A stretch of DNA of 54,528 nt from positions 1 through 54,528 of the forward strand of contig CAJXUK010000018.1 of NCBI GenBank assembly GCA_913061435.1. Direction: 5' to 3'. The stretch is from an uncultured Thalassolituus sp. (lineage in GTDB: Bacteria; Pseudomonadota; Gammaproteobacteria; Pseudomonadales; Oceanobacteraceae). The translations under genes were made by a program, and so were the position numbers. Within the stretch, counting starts at the first letter, position 1. The number at the start of each line of letters is the position of its first letter. A model generated the notes under the pieces. That model saw nothing but the letters and a program-made list of their open reading frames with translations. It had not been told where the DNA came from and ran no database searches. Below are positions 43,441-52,483 of the stretch, piece after piece.

Positions 43441-44043
43441 TTACATCATTACCCGTCGGCCAGATAAGGCGTGGTTTAATGTGCCACCGTCTACTAAATC
43501 GAGTTCGCCCCCCATGGGAATACCATGAGCAATTCGACTCACCACAACATCACGGGGCAACATGTCCATAATAAACTGGGCTGTGGCTTCCCCTTCTACT
43601 GTGGGGTTCGTGGCAACGATCACTTCTTTTATAGCGTGCTGCTCTACTTTACGTTTTAAATCTGCCAAACCCAGTTCAGCAGGACCAACACCATCGATTG
43701 GCGATAAGTGGCCATATAAAACAAAATACTGACCGTTAAAATCAACCCCTTGTTCCAATGCAAGTACATCCGAAGGTGACTCAACAACGCACAAAGCATC
43801 GGTTGAACGCTGACTGTCACTGCAAATTGGACACAAGTCTGTTTCAGCATAGTTACGGCACGATACGCAATGACTCAACTTTTCCATTGCCTGGCGTAAG
43901 CTGTTGCTTAACCTTTCTGCACCTAAACGATCTTTTTCTAACAAATACAGAGCCATGCGCTGAGCTGATTTGGGCCCAACACCTGGCAAAATTTGAAAAG
44001 AGTCAATCAACTGCTGCAACGCGGCAGGTAATTTCATCGACAT
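43441..44043 (-). CDS. recR: Recombination mediator protein RecR
   Basis: DNA-binding ring protein that helps RecF/RecO load RecA at gaps. At 200 residues it is the standard length. It has the N-terminal HhH motif ILPGVGPKSAQRMALYLL, the zinc site with four Cys (CVSCRNYAETDLCPIC), the Toprim region CVVESPSDVLALEQ and the EVIVATNPTVEGEATA segment, and a C-terminal Walker B-like region. It follows ybaB by about 50 bases, as in the common dnaX-ybaB-recR order. The ATG at 44043 has AGGA upstream. Confidence 0.96.
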   Translation of the reverse strand: MSMKLPAALQQLIDSFQILPGVGPKSAQRMALYLLEKDRLGAERLSNSLRQAMEKLSHCVSCRNYAETDLCPICSDSQRSTDALCVVESPSDVLALEQGVDFNGQYFVLYGHLSPIDGVGPAELGLADLKRKVEQHAIKEVIVATNPTVEGEATAQFIMDMLPRDVVVSRIAHGIPMGGELDLVDGGTLNHALSGRRVMM

Positions 44044-44095
44044 GAGTTTGATCCTAAAATATGGCGCGACTGTATATGTTTAAATTGAAAATTTT

Positions 44096-44422
44096 CTAGA
44101 ACGGTAGCTTCATGCCCGGTGGTAAACCCATACCCGCGGTCATAGACGACATCTGGCTTTGGTTTTTCTCTTCAATTTTACGAACAGCATCATTGACTGC
44201 AGCCGCTAATAAATCTTCTAGCAGTTCTTTATCTTCACTCATAACACTTTCATCAAGCTCTACACGTTTTACATCGTGACGACCTGTCATGGTGATTTTT
44301 ACAAGGCCAGCACCAGACTCACCAGTGACTTCAGAATTAGCCAACTCTTCTTGTGCTTTTTGCATTTTTTCTTGCATTTGCTGGGCTTGCTTCATTAAGT
44401 TGCCCATTCCACCTTTAATCAT
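44096..44422 (-). CDS. ybaB: YbaB/EbfC family nucleoid-associated protein
   Basis: A 108-residue dimeric DNA-binding protein of the YbaB/EbfC family. The coiled-coil helix [18 protein letters not shown], the sheet region [19 protein letters not shown] and a Met-rich, Gly-rich tail match the family. Its conserved position between dnaX and recR supports the assignment. AGGA precedes the ATG. Confidence 0.96.
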   Translation of the reverse strand: MIKGGMGNLMKQAQQMQEKMQKAQEELANSEVTGESGAGLVKITMTGRHDVKRVELDESVMSEDKELLEDLLAAAVNDAVRKIEEKNQSQMSSMTAGMGLPPGMKLPF

Positions 44423-44465
44423 AATATATTCCTATTTGGTTTTTATTAAATATGTATGGTTAAGA

Positions 44466-46421
44466 TCATTCGGTTGTGACCAAGGGTTTAACCGTACCCT
44501 GAATAATATGCCCTTCAAACTCAGACACCAAGCTTTGTACTATTTCGTCTTCCATAATCGAGTGCTCCGCTTCGGCAAAACGCTCAGACATTATTCGATT
44601 GCGGCGCTGCTGAGGTGTTTCACCCTGAGGTACCTGAACGCGCATTATTAACTGAACAGGTAATTGTGTCACTTCACACAAGACTTGCTCTATACGCTGG
44701 CGTTGAGAATCATTGAATAATGCGCCTTGATCTGGGTCGATATCCATCACGAGTTGATGCTCATGGCGACTGATCAGAGCGCTATTTAAAGCAATCGACA
44801 TCGGCATTCCTGCCAGTGGCAAGTGCTCTACCCACTGCCACCAATTTAACGCCGACAACTTTTGCCAATCAAATTCAAAACGCGATATTTCATCCGCTTC
44901 CAAATTATCGTTAGCAGACATTGCCTGTGACTGTATCTGTGATTTAACAGCCGGATTGGATTCATCGACAATAGCGTTATCGACAATGGCATCATCAACA
45001 ATGGGGTTTTCTAAAAGAGCCGAGGCCATGCCCATTTTAACGGGTGCTTCTACTGTATTTTCGGCTGATTCAGAAGCACCACCTGAGTCAGCTAGAAGCT
45101 TTTTTTCTGTATCGCCCTTTGCACCGGTTTCATTGGCAACCGCGGTAATTTCATTATTAGAAGCAGCTTTATTACTAAAAGCATCTTCATTACTGAATGC
45201 ATCTTCTGTACTAACTGCATCCGCCAAAGAGCTTGTGCTTTCTGGTGCACTCATTGGTTGAGTTTGAATTGGAGTGTTTTCTAATCGCTGTGGAGCTTGC
45301 AGTGTGCTCACTAAATCCAGATCAACCGGAGCACTACCAACCGGCTTAAACGCCAGCATGCGTAGCAACACCATCTCGAAACCTTGGCGAGGATCAGCCG
45401 CTAATGGTAGATCCTTTCGCCCAACTAAGGCAGTTTGATAAAATAATTGTACATCTTCGGCGCGCATTGCTTGCGCTAATTGCATAATGGCTTCTTTATC
45501 ACCTTCGCTATTATCCGCAGAATTAGGAGCTACTTGTGCAACGGCTACTTTGTGCCAAACCTGCATCAACGCCTGAATGACCTCATCATAATCAGGGGCA
45601 TGCTCAGCCATTTCAGCCACTTGTGCTAATAACTCAGCGACTTGGCCCTTAGCTAATATCTCGGCTAATTTAAAAATACGGCCTCGATCCATGGTGCCCA
45701 GCATGGCATTCACTTGCTGTTCAAACACCTCACCTTGGCCATAAGCAATGGCTTGATCGGTTAAACTGAGCGCATCACGCATACTGCCTTGAGCCGCTCG
45801 ACCTAGCTGCCACAAAGCAGCTTCTTGGTAGCTAATATTCTCTGCCTTTAAAACAGTCTCAAGATAGCTAACAATCCGTTCGGGAGTCATGTTTTTTAAG
45901 CTAAATTGCAAACAACGCGACAGCACTGTAACAGGCAACTTTTGCGGATCGGTCGTCGCCAATAAGAATTTTACATGCTCTGGGGGTTCTTCGAGGGTTT
46001 TTAACAAGGCGTTAAAACTGTGAGTCGACAGCATGTGGACTTCATCAATCAGGTAAACCTTATAACGTCCACGAGTAGGAGCATACTGAACATTATCGAG
46101 TAATTCGCGGGTATCTTCGACCTTGGTACGAGACGCGGCATCGACCTCTATTAAGTCAACAAAGCGGCCTTCGGCAATTTCACAACAAGAAGAACACTCA
46201 CCACAAGGCGTCGCACTTACCCCTTGTTCACAATTTAAGCACTTAGCCAAAATCCGAGCGATGGTGGTTTTACCTACCCCTCGAGTACCGGTAAATAAGT
46301 AAGCATGGTGCAAGCGCTGTTCATTTAATGCATTAATAAGGGCACGAAGTACATGTTCTTGCCCTACCATCTCTGCAAAGAAACGAGGGCGCCATTTACG
46401 CGCAAGTACCTGATAACTCAT
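44466..46421 (-). CDS. dnaX: DNA polymerase III subunits tau/gamma
   Basis: Clamp-loader ATPase (tau, 651 residues), with a predicted shorter gamma form made by -1 frameshifting. Domains: AAA core with Walker A GTRGVGKTT (about 45-53), a zinc-binding module with four Cys (CLNCEQ... CGECSSCC), DEVHMLS Walker B and sensor 1 LLATTDPQKLP. The clamp-loader helical domains follow, then a low-complexity linker rich in Ala, Ser, Asn and Glu (about 375-515), and a C-terminal tau-specific domain (about 520-651). The slippery heptamer lies at codons 439-441. It is the first gene of dnaX-ybaB-recR. The ffs gene lies upstream on the same strand. Confidence 0.96.
   Translation of the reverse strand: MSYQVLARKWRPRFFAEMVGQEHVLRALINALNEQRLHHAYLFTGTRGVGKTTIARILAKCLNCEQGVSATPCGECSSCCEIAEGRFVDLIEVDAASRTKVEDTRELLDNVQYAPTRGRYKVYLIDEVHMLSTHSFNALLKTLEEPPEHVKFLLATTDPQKLPVTVLSRCLQFSLKNMTPERIVSYLETVLKAENISYQEAALWQLGRAAQGSMRDALSLTDQAIAYGQGEVFEQQVNAMLGTMDRGRIFKLAEILAKGQVAELLAQVAEMAEHAPDYDEVIQALMQVWHKVAVAQVAPNSADNSEGDKEAIMQLAQAMRAEDVQLFYQTALVGRKDLPLAADPRQGFEMVLLRMLAFKPVGSAPVDLDLVSTLQAPQRLENTPIQTQPMSAPESTSSLADAVSTEDAFSNEDAFSNKAASNNEITAVANETGAKGDTEKKLLADSGGASESAENTVEAPVKMGMASALLENPIVDDAIVDNAIVDESNPAVKSQIQSQAMSANDNLEADEISRFEFDWQKLSALNWWQWVEHLPLAGMPMSIALNSALISRHEHQLVMDIDPDQGALFNDSQRQRIEQVLCEVTQLPVQLIMRVQVPQGETPQQRRNRIMSERFAEAEHSIMEDEIVQSLVSEFEGHIIQGTVKPLVTTE
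45064..45120 (-). promoter_or_regulatory. Programmed -1 frameshift signal in dnaX
   Basis: Inside dnaX, minus strand: a Shine-Dalgarno-like AAAGGG (45120-45115), then the heptamer A AAA AAG in the correct phase (45105-45099, codons GAA-AAA-AAG at residues 439-441). A hairpin begins six bases later (45092-45064; GCTGA pairs with TCAGC, and an inner CAG pairs with CTG). A shift to the -1 frame meets a TGA after three codons (Ala, Ser, Ser), giving a gamma-like product of about 444 residues. All three elements and their spacing match the E. coli dnaX signal. Confidence 0.8.
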
Positions 46422-46569
46422 GAGAAATCCGAAAATTGTTTGATCATGGTGGTTATCATAACGGGAAACGTGATTAAAGTCAGAAACAATTGAACCGAAG
46501 ATTTACTCTGCAAAGTAAATAATTCTATGGTTTTTACACAGGATAAAAAGGAAATACAGGAGGGAAATT

Positions 46570-46684
46570 GGAGATAACCCCTACCAGCCACACCTCGGCA
46601 CACAAATCCACTACTACCGTTGCTCCCTTCCGGGCCTGGCGGGGTTTGCAGTTTCTCGTTGCGAAGGGACCGATAAGGATCACC
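46570..46684 (-). ncRNA. ffs: Signal recognition particle RNA (4.5S)
   Basis: The minus strand contains the SRP RNA apical domain: GCCAGGCCCGGAAGGGAGCA, with the GGAA tetraloop and the asymmetric internal loops that bind Ffh. The flanks GGTGATCC... and ...ATCTCC pair as the base of one long hairpin of about 115 nucleotides, the length of E. coli 4.5S RNA. A T-rich tract follows on the minus strand. Ends are estimated from pairing and may be off by a few bases. It accounts for most of the 375-base interval 46422-46797, which otherwise holds only a weak ATTTACT/AGTAAAT inverted repeat (46501-46520) between ffs and dnaX. The ffs-dnaX linkage is common in gammaproteobacteria. Confidence 0.93.
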
Positions 46685-46797
46685 ATAACACTGCCATTTA
46701 AGCAAAATAGACATCAAACTTAAATGCTGTGGCTATTATGCTCACCACATTAAAAAAAGCAAGCCAAATTAACTACTTAGCTAATTTTATTATAAAT

Positions 46798-47097
46798 TTA
46801 TTCTTCTAATAAGCGCATTAAACCGCTTTCAATCACCTGCGCTCGTGAAATACCTAATTCAGCGGCTAAGCCGTCTAAGAGCTCGACCACTTCGGCATTC
46901 AGCTTAACTTCTAAACGGCGCAGTCCTTTATGCCGATCACGGTGGCGCTGCAAACGCTTACTTAATTTAAGTTGAGTGCTGCGATCATAAGGACTGGATT
47001 TTGGACGTCCACGCTCCACAGGGGTGAACATATCGATCGTTGTTCGATCTTCAGGTTGAATAGACATAGCAACAAATGAATCTTGAGAGCCGGCCAT
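46798..47097 (-). CDS. YbfE-like (LexA-regulated) ribbon-helix-helix protein
   Basis: A 99-residue protein resembling E. coli YbfE: DRTTIDMFTPVERGRPKSSPYDRSTQL followed by LRRLEVKLNAEVVELLDGLA, the latter with a ribbon-helix-helix pattern, and SRAQVIESGLM. Members are annotated as LexA-regulated CopB-family proteins of unknown function; no LexA box was found in the 180 bases upstream of this copy. A shorter start at 47067 (MSIQPEDRTTID) is possible. It probably binds DNA. It stands alone, divergent from the LonB-like gene. Confidence 0.8.
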   Translation of the reverse strand: MAGSQDSFVAMSIQPEDRTTIDMFTPVERGRPKSSPYDRSTQLKLSKRLQRHRDRHKGLRRLEVKLNAEVVELLDGLAAELGISRAQVIESGLMRLLEE

Positions 47098-47279
47098 TAT
47101 CCGAATACTTCATTAAAAAGCAACACCAAAGGCTAATTCTCTCTTGCTAAAAGCCCTTGTAGTCCCTAACTTAAAAGGTATTCTTAATAATATTTTATAC
47201 CTATTTATACTCTTCATAGTCTGATACTCGCCAGCAACATTGCTCGCCATTGATTTATCGGCTGATATAAGGATTCACC

Positions 47280-49676
47280 ATGCCCCTAGCTGGCCATCAA
47301 CCAATTGCTTTAACTGCCGCTCAAATTTCAACCGGCATAGATCCTAATGAATTACCTTTTAAAAGCTCGCGTGAGTTACAACCTTTTAATGGAGTACTTG
47401 GTCAAGGCCGTGCTGAAAATGCCATTCGCTTTGGCATTGGCATGGATCGCCCAGGCTACAATATCTATGTCATGGGTGAAAATGGCACTGGCCGCTCGTC
47501 GTACATTCGTGAATACCTAAAGAACCAAGCCTTAGCGCAACCGGCACCCAGTGATTGGTGCTATGTGAATCATTTTAGCAATCCCCGCGAACCCAAAGTG
47601 CTAGAACTACCGCCTACTAAAGCGCTCGACTTCAAAGACATTCTTGACGATCTCATTAATAACCTGCTAGCCACATTTCCTGCTGTTTTTGAGCACCCAA
47701 GCTACCAGCAACAAAAATCCACCATCGATCATGGCTTTAATCGAAAATACGATAAAGCACTGGAATTAGTCGAAAAGAAAGCATTAAAACTAAATACCGC
47801 GGTGTTTCGCGATTCATCCGCAATCAGTTTTACACCGATGAAAGACGGTAAAACTTTAGATGAAACAGAATTTGCACAACTCAGCGAAACTGAGCGCGAA
47901 GGCTTTCATAAAAACATAGCCCTACTTGAAGAATTTCTTAACGAGTCTTTATCCGAGCTACCGCAATGGAAACGTGAATCGACCAATGAACTTCGGGAAC
48001 TGAACGAAAATACCATTAACGATGCCCTCAACCCGCTGCTTGAGCCTATTGAGTTAACCTACCAAGATTTTCCAACGGTATTAACTTTTTTAGCCAGCAT
48101 GCGTGAGTATCTGCCTAAAATTATTTTAGAAGAACTCTTAGAAGAGCGAGTTGCTCAACATCGTGATGAATCGGTTAAGCGCTCAATTCTAGAAGATATC
48201 TTGCAACCTAACATTGCTGTTTGCCACGAACAAAGTTCTGGGGTTCCGGTTATTTATGAGCCTCACCCTAGTTTTGGCAATTTATTTGGACGCATTGAGT
48301 TTTCCAGTGATCAAGGAGCACTCACCACTAATTACCGCAAAATCAGCCCAGGATCTTTACACAAAGCTAACGGTGGCTATTTAATACTCGATGCCGAAAA
48401 ACTATTGGCCGAGCCAATGGTATGGGATGCACTTAAACGCTCTATTCGCTCGCAACAATTAAAAATGGAATCGCCCTATTCAGAATTAGGTCTTGTTTCT
48501 ACCACCACACTTTTACCCGGTGTTATCCCCCTTAATATTAAGCTGGTATTAATTGGCTCGCGAAATATATATTACTTATTACAAGAATATGACGAAGATT
48601 TTAAAGAACTGTTCCGCACACTGGTCGACTTTGACAGTGAAATACCCCGCACAAAAGACCATATTCATGCCTTTGCCCGCTTACTAAAAAGCCGCATCGA
48701 CGAACAACATTATGGCGACATCAGTGACACTGGTATTGCTCGTTTAATTGAACACAGCTCACGTATTGCGGCTGACCAACAATACTTAACCGCCCGTATT
48801 GGTGATGTTTTTGAATTATTGGCCGAAGCGGAATTTTTACGCAAACAAGCCCAAGATGAATTAATCAGCGATCGCCATATTAATCAGGCTTTACAGGCTA
48901 AGGAACAACGCACCGGGCGTATCCACGATCGCATTCATCAACAAATGCTCGATAATGTAATACTTATCGAAACAGAAGGAGAAGCCATTGGTAAGGTAAA
49001 CGGGCTAACCGTGATGAGTATCGGCGACACTCAATTTGGTTCTCCGGCAAGAATCAGCGCCACTGTTTACCCCGGCAGTCGTGGCATTGTTGATATTGAA
49101 CGTGAAGCCCAACTAGGGCAAGCCATTCACTCAAAAGGTGTGATGATCTTGGCGGGTTATCTGGGTCATAAATACGCACAAGATTTCCCCTTAGCCATTT
49201 CTGCTAATATCGCTATGGAGCAATCTTATGGCTACGTTGATGGTGACAGTGCCTCCCTGGGGGAGCTGTGCTGTATTATCTCTGCCCTCATCCACCAGCC
49301 ACTTAAACAAAGTTTTGCTATTACCGGTTCGATTAATCAATACGGTGAGGTACAAGCCATTGGTGGTGTGAACGAAAAAATTGAAGGCTTCTTCCGCTTA
49401 TGCCAAGCTCGCGGACTCAACGGCGAACACGGGGTTATTATTCCCTACGCAAATATTCGCAACTTAGCGTTAAAGCAAGAAGTGGTGGATGCAGTTGCAG
49501 AAGGTAGCTTCTTTATTTACGGCATTAAGCAGGTAGAAGAAGCACTAACACTACTAATGAATCGTGAGGTGGGAGAAGCTTGTGATGATTTTTGCTTCAC
49601 TCCCAACAGTATCAACTTTGAAGTAATCAATCGCTTGAAGAAAATTGCTGACCTGGCCAATAAAGATAAAGCTTAA
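47280..49676 (+). CDS. LonB-like ATP-dependent protease (AAA_32/Lon_C)
   Basis: A 798-residue protease of the stand-alone Lon-like group (AAA_32, related to YcbZ/LonH and archaeal LonB). It has a Walker A-like GENGTGRSS (about 63-71), a helical insertion (about 90-330), and the region HKANGGYLILDAEKLL (Walker B-like) in the AAA half. The C-terminal Lon protease domain (about 560-790) has the Ser of DGDSASLGELC and the Lys of IGGVNEKIEGF, forming the Ser-Lys dyad. The Walker A carries Arg where Lys usually sits, a feature of the YcbZ-type group that can weaken ATP hydrolysis. It is monocistronic and converges with the hybrid kinase gene. Confidence 0.9.
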   Translation: MPLAGHQPIALTAAQISTGIDPNELPFKSSRELQPFNGVLGQGRAENAIRFGIGMDRPGYNIYVMGENGTGRSSYIREYLKNQALAQPAPSDWCYVNHFSNPREPKVLELPPTKALDFKDILDDLINNLLATFPAVFEHPSYQQQKSTIDHGFNRKYDKALELVEKKALKLNTAVFRDSSAISFTPMKDGKTLDETEFAQLSETEREGFHKNIALLEEFLNESLSELPQWKRESTNELRELNENTINDALNPLLEPIELTYQDFPTVLTFLASMREYLPKIILEELLEERVAQHRDESVKRSILEDILQPNIAVCHEQSSGVPVIYEPHPSFGNLFGRIEFSSDQGALTTNYRKISPGSLHKANGGYLILDAEKLLAEPMVWDALKRSIRSQQLKMESPYSELGLVSTTTLLPGVIPLNIKLVLIGSRNIYYLLQEYDEDFKELFRTLVDFDSEIPRTKDHIHAFARLLKSRIDEQHYGDISDTGIARLIEHSSRIAADQQYLTARIGDVFELLAEAEFLRKQAQDELISDRHINQALQAKEQRTGRIHDRIHQQMLDNVILIETEGEAIGKVNGLTVMSIGDTQFGSPARISATVYPGSRGIVDIEREAQLGQAIHSKGVMILAGYLGHKYAQDFPLAISANIAMEQSYGYVDGDSASLGELCCIISALIHQPLKQSFAITGSINQYGEVQAIGGVNEKIEGFFRLCQARGLNGEHGVIIPYANIRNLALKQEVVDAVAEGSFFIYGIKQVEEALTLLMNREVGEACDDFCFTPNSINFEVINRLKKIADLANKDKA

Positions 49677-49686
49677 AACTGCAAAG

Positions 49687-51324
49687 TTAGGCATTGGCTA
49701 ATTTTGCAGCCACCTTGCTTAACGCCCCTTTTAGTGACTGTAAGTTTACGGGTTTGGTAAGCACTTGATCCATTCCTATAGACTCACATTCAACTCGTTC
49801 TTCTGTACTCACCCCAGCGGTTAAAGCAAAAATTGGGGTAGTACTGCCTTGGCTGCGCAGCAATCGCGTGGCTTCAAAACCATCCATTATCGGCATGTGG
49901 CAATCCATTAAAATAAGATCCGGCATAACTTGGTCGATGCAATCCAATAATTGCTGGCCGTCATTAACCACGGTTACGTCAACATGCAATTTTTGTAACA
50001 ACATTTCAATCACTTTGCGATTGGTTGCGTTATCCTCTGCAACCAGAATTTTCATACCAGCAATAATATCAGTCTCGGCCAAACTTGCAGCATCTTGGGT
50101 TGCAGCCTCTGCTGGCCTAACTAAAACGTGCGCTGTGAATTGCGACCCCTCATTTTGCACGCTAGTGACCGAGATATCGCCTCCCATTAAATGGCTAATT
50201 TCGCGACACAATGACAAGCCTAATCCCGTACCACCATAAATTCTCGAGGTATTGGTATTGGCTTGGTGATAGGGTTCAAAGATGGTTTGTAAATTTTTCG
50301 GATCAATGCCAATACCGGTATCCGACACTGCAATTCTAAGGGAAATATCACCGGCATTTAGGGTCACAGCAGAGTCATTTATTAAATCGATCGACAAATT
50401 AATCGACCCACCCTTGGGAGTGAATTTCAATGCATTACCCAATAAATTCATAATTAACTGCTGAATTCTTACTCCATCAGCAAAAATTGTCGCGGGTACA
50501 CCCTCACCAATTACTTGTGAAAAATGTATTTGCTTATTCAGCATAGGCGCATGAAACATCGAATTAAGCTCGGCAATAACGTCTTGCAGCACAAAGCGCT
50601 GAGGGTCAAGCTCAAGTTTGCCTGCTTCAATTTTAGACAAGTCTAAAACGTCATTAATGATACTAAGTAAGGCACGACCAGAATTATGAATATCAGTGAG
50701 GTAACGCTGTTGCTCTTCGCTTAACTCGGTATCGGCCAAAATATCTGCCATACCGATAATACCATTTAAAGGAGTTCTTATTTCGTGACTCATATGGGCT
50801 AAAAATGAAGATTTAGCTTGTGAAGCTCGTAACGCTTGCTCTTGTTCAAGCTCGGCACTCACTACTCGATGTGTTAAATACTCGGCACGCAAAATATCAC
50901 GATAAGATCGTAAGGCGTTGGTTAAAGATAAATTTAAGCGATCGGTTGTCGCTTCTGTTTTTGCAATGTAATCATTAATGTCGTATTCATTAATGACTTG
51001 GCGCTCTGGGGCTAAACCAGGCTGGCCAGTGCGTAATAAAATGCGCGTAATGTAATTATGCAGTTGATTACGAATGTAGGTAATTACTTCAAAGCCACTG
51101 TCGTCAGACTCCATCACTACATCGAGTAAGACAATAGCAATATCATCACGTTGGGATAAAATCTTAATGGCTTCTGCACCAGAATAAGCCACTATTAATT
51201 CTAATGCATGATTATCGAACCGAAAGCGAGAAAGAACCAAACGCGTTACTTGAATAACGGTCTCATCATCATCCACGACTAATACCGGTATACGATCCGG
51301 TAAAAGATTGATGATTTCATCCAT
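49687..51324 (-). CDS. Soluble hybrid histidine kinase REC-HisKA-HATPase-REC
   Basis: A 545-residue cytoplasmic signalling protein with no membrane segment. The N-terminal receiver (about 12-135) has DDD acid pocket, phosphoacceptor Asp in VLLDVVM and the characteristic extension LLRTGQPGLAPERQVINEYDINDYIAK, otherwise typical of response regulators with a DUF3369 domain. HisKA follows with His in SHEIRTPLNGIIG (about 190), then the ATPase N and G boxes (LLGNALKFTPKGG, VSDTGIGID, GGTGLGLS). The second receiver (about 425-540) has LILMDCHMPIMDG and TKPV. The ATG at 51324 is chosen because AAGGAG precedes it; a longer frame begins at 51360. No partner regulator is nearby. It may relay phosphate from one kinase to another. 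Confidence 0.9.
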   Translation of the reverse strand: MDEIINLLPDRIPVLVVDDDETVIQVTRLVLSRFRFDNHALELIVAYSGAEAIKILSQRDDIAIVLLDVVMESDDSGFEVITYIRNQLHNYITRILLRTGQPGLAPERQVINEYDINDYIAKTEATTDRLNLSLTNALRSYRDILRAEYLTHRVVSAELEQEQALRASQAKSSFLAHMSHEIRTPLNGIIGMADILADTELSEEQQRYLTDIHNSGRALLSIINDVLDLSKIEAGKLELDPQRFVLQDVIAELNSMFHAPMLNKQIHFSQVIGEGVPATIFADGVRIQQLIMNLLGNALKFTPKGGSINLSIDLINDSAVTLNAGDISLRIAVSDTGIGIDPKNLQTIFEPYHQANTNTSRIYGGTGLGLSLCREISHLMGGDISVTSVQNEGSQFTAHVLVRPAEAATQDAASLAETDIIAGMKILVAEDNATNRKVIEMLLQKLHVDVTVVNDGQQLLDCIDQVMPDLILMDCHMPIMDGFEATRLLRSQGSTTPIFALTAGVSTEERVECESIGMDQVLTKPVNLQSLKGALSKVAAKLANA

Positions 51325-51602
51325 GTCTAAAATCTCCTTGAATGCCTTTTCCATAGACAATAATTGTCATGATACACCGTGATGGTTTAAATGCGTTTAA
51401 CACTATAAAAGCACATAATACTGAATCTTGCTTAGTTAAATGATCATCTAATACATATCTTATATAATTATGCCTTTTAATCTGGCAACCAACCTTATGT
51501 TGTGGAAACATGTGCGTCATTAAATATCATAACTATTTCTTTTTTATCTAGTAAACAACAAATTACTTAAACAACAAATTCATTAACCGACAGATACCTA
51601 TT

Positions 51603-52415
51603 ATGACCGAAGCCTGTGTGCTACTCGAAATTAAAAATAAAATTGCATACGTCAGTTTAAACCGTCCAGAAAAGCATAATGGTTTAAACATGGCGATGTT
51701 CAAAGAAATGATCGCTACAGCAAAAAAAATTCGCAAAGATCGCAGTCTTCGCGCAGTGATCATCCACGGTAATGGTCCGTCTTTTTGTGCGGGTTTGGAT
51801 TTTGGCGCTCTGAGCAAAGACCCGATGATGATCCCTAAAGTGTTTCTAAAAATGCCTTGGACAAAGTTAAACGTCGCTCAAGAAATTGCCCACATCTGGC
51901 GCGACCTCCCTATACCAGTAATTTCAGCGATCCATGGCAACTGCTTTGGTGGCGGCATGCAAATTATTTTGGCAACCGACTATCGCATTGCAACCCCCGA
52001 TAGCAAACTGTCTATTTTAGAAATGAAATGGGGATTAATACCGGACATGAGTGGCATGGTAACGCTATCACGCCTAACCCGTGTCGATATTGCGCAAGAA
52101 CTGACCATGACCGGCCGTTTTTTCTCGGGACTTGAAGGCGCTGAATACGGTTTAATCAGCCAGGTAAGTGAAAATCCTTTGGCTCAAGCAGAAGCCTTAG
52201 CCCAAGACATTGCCAGCAAATCACCAGATGCCATTGCTGCAACTAAATATTTGTTTAAGAAAACCTGGAAAAAAGATACTTGGGCAGCATTGCTTTGGGA
52301 ACGCTGGGTACAAATGCGTTTATTAGGCCGCAAAAATCAACGAATTGCGATGACTAACGGTTTGGCGAAAGATGGCAAGGTGAAACCTTTCCAAGATCGT
52401 ACTTCGTTTAAATAG
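51603..52415 (+). CDS. Enoyl-CoA hydratase/isomerase family protein (crotonase)
   Basis: A 270-residue crotonase-fold enzyme. The oxyanion-hole segments are SFCAGLDFGAL and IHGNCFGGGMQIILATDYRIA. The catalytic-loop region is LSILEMKWGLIPDMSG, with Glu at the position of the first catalytic acid and an Asp-Met-Ser segment where a second acid may sit. This is compatible with dienoyl-CoA or enoyl-CoA isomerase/hydratase activity; the exact reaction cannot be fixed. It is monocistronic and closed by a strong bidirectional terminator. Two copies of AAACAACAAATT lie just upstream (about 51555-51585). With fadD and glcB it points to fatty-acid use. Confidence 0.88.
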   Translation: MTEACVLLEIKNKIAYVSLNRPEKHNGLNMAMFKEMIATAKKIRKDRSLRAVIIHGNGPSFCAGLDFGALSKDPMMIPKVFLKMPWTKLNVAQEIAHIWRDLPIPVISAIHGNCFGGGMQIILATDYRIATPDSKLSILEMKWGLIPDMSGMVTLSRLTRVDIAQELTMTGRFFSGLEGAEYGLISQVSENPLAQAEALAQDIASKSPDAIAATKYLFKKTWKKDTWAALLWERWVQMRLLGRKNQRIAMTNGLAKDGKVKPFQDRTSFK

Positions 52416-52443
52416 CCGTTTGTTATTCAGTGTATTAACTAAT

Positions 52444-52475
52444 AACCCGTTAACTCATCAGTTAACGGGTTTTAA
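52444..52475. terminator. Terminator between crotonase gene and rlmJ
   Basis: An 11-base-pair perfect stem (52444-52454 with 52461-52471) and a 6-base loop end in four T residues on the plus strand. It stands between convergent genes, 29 bases after the crotonase stop and 9 bases from the end of rlmJ. Confidence 0.82.
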
Positions 52476-52483
52476 ACAGTTAC

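Noticed and set aside
46418..46717. A minus-strand open frame of about 99 codons upstream of dnaX.
   Set aside because: It covers the SRP RNA gene, has no ribosome-binding site or family similarity, and is explained by the RNA.
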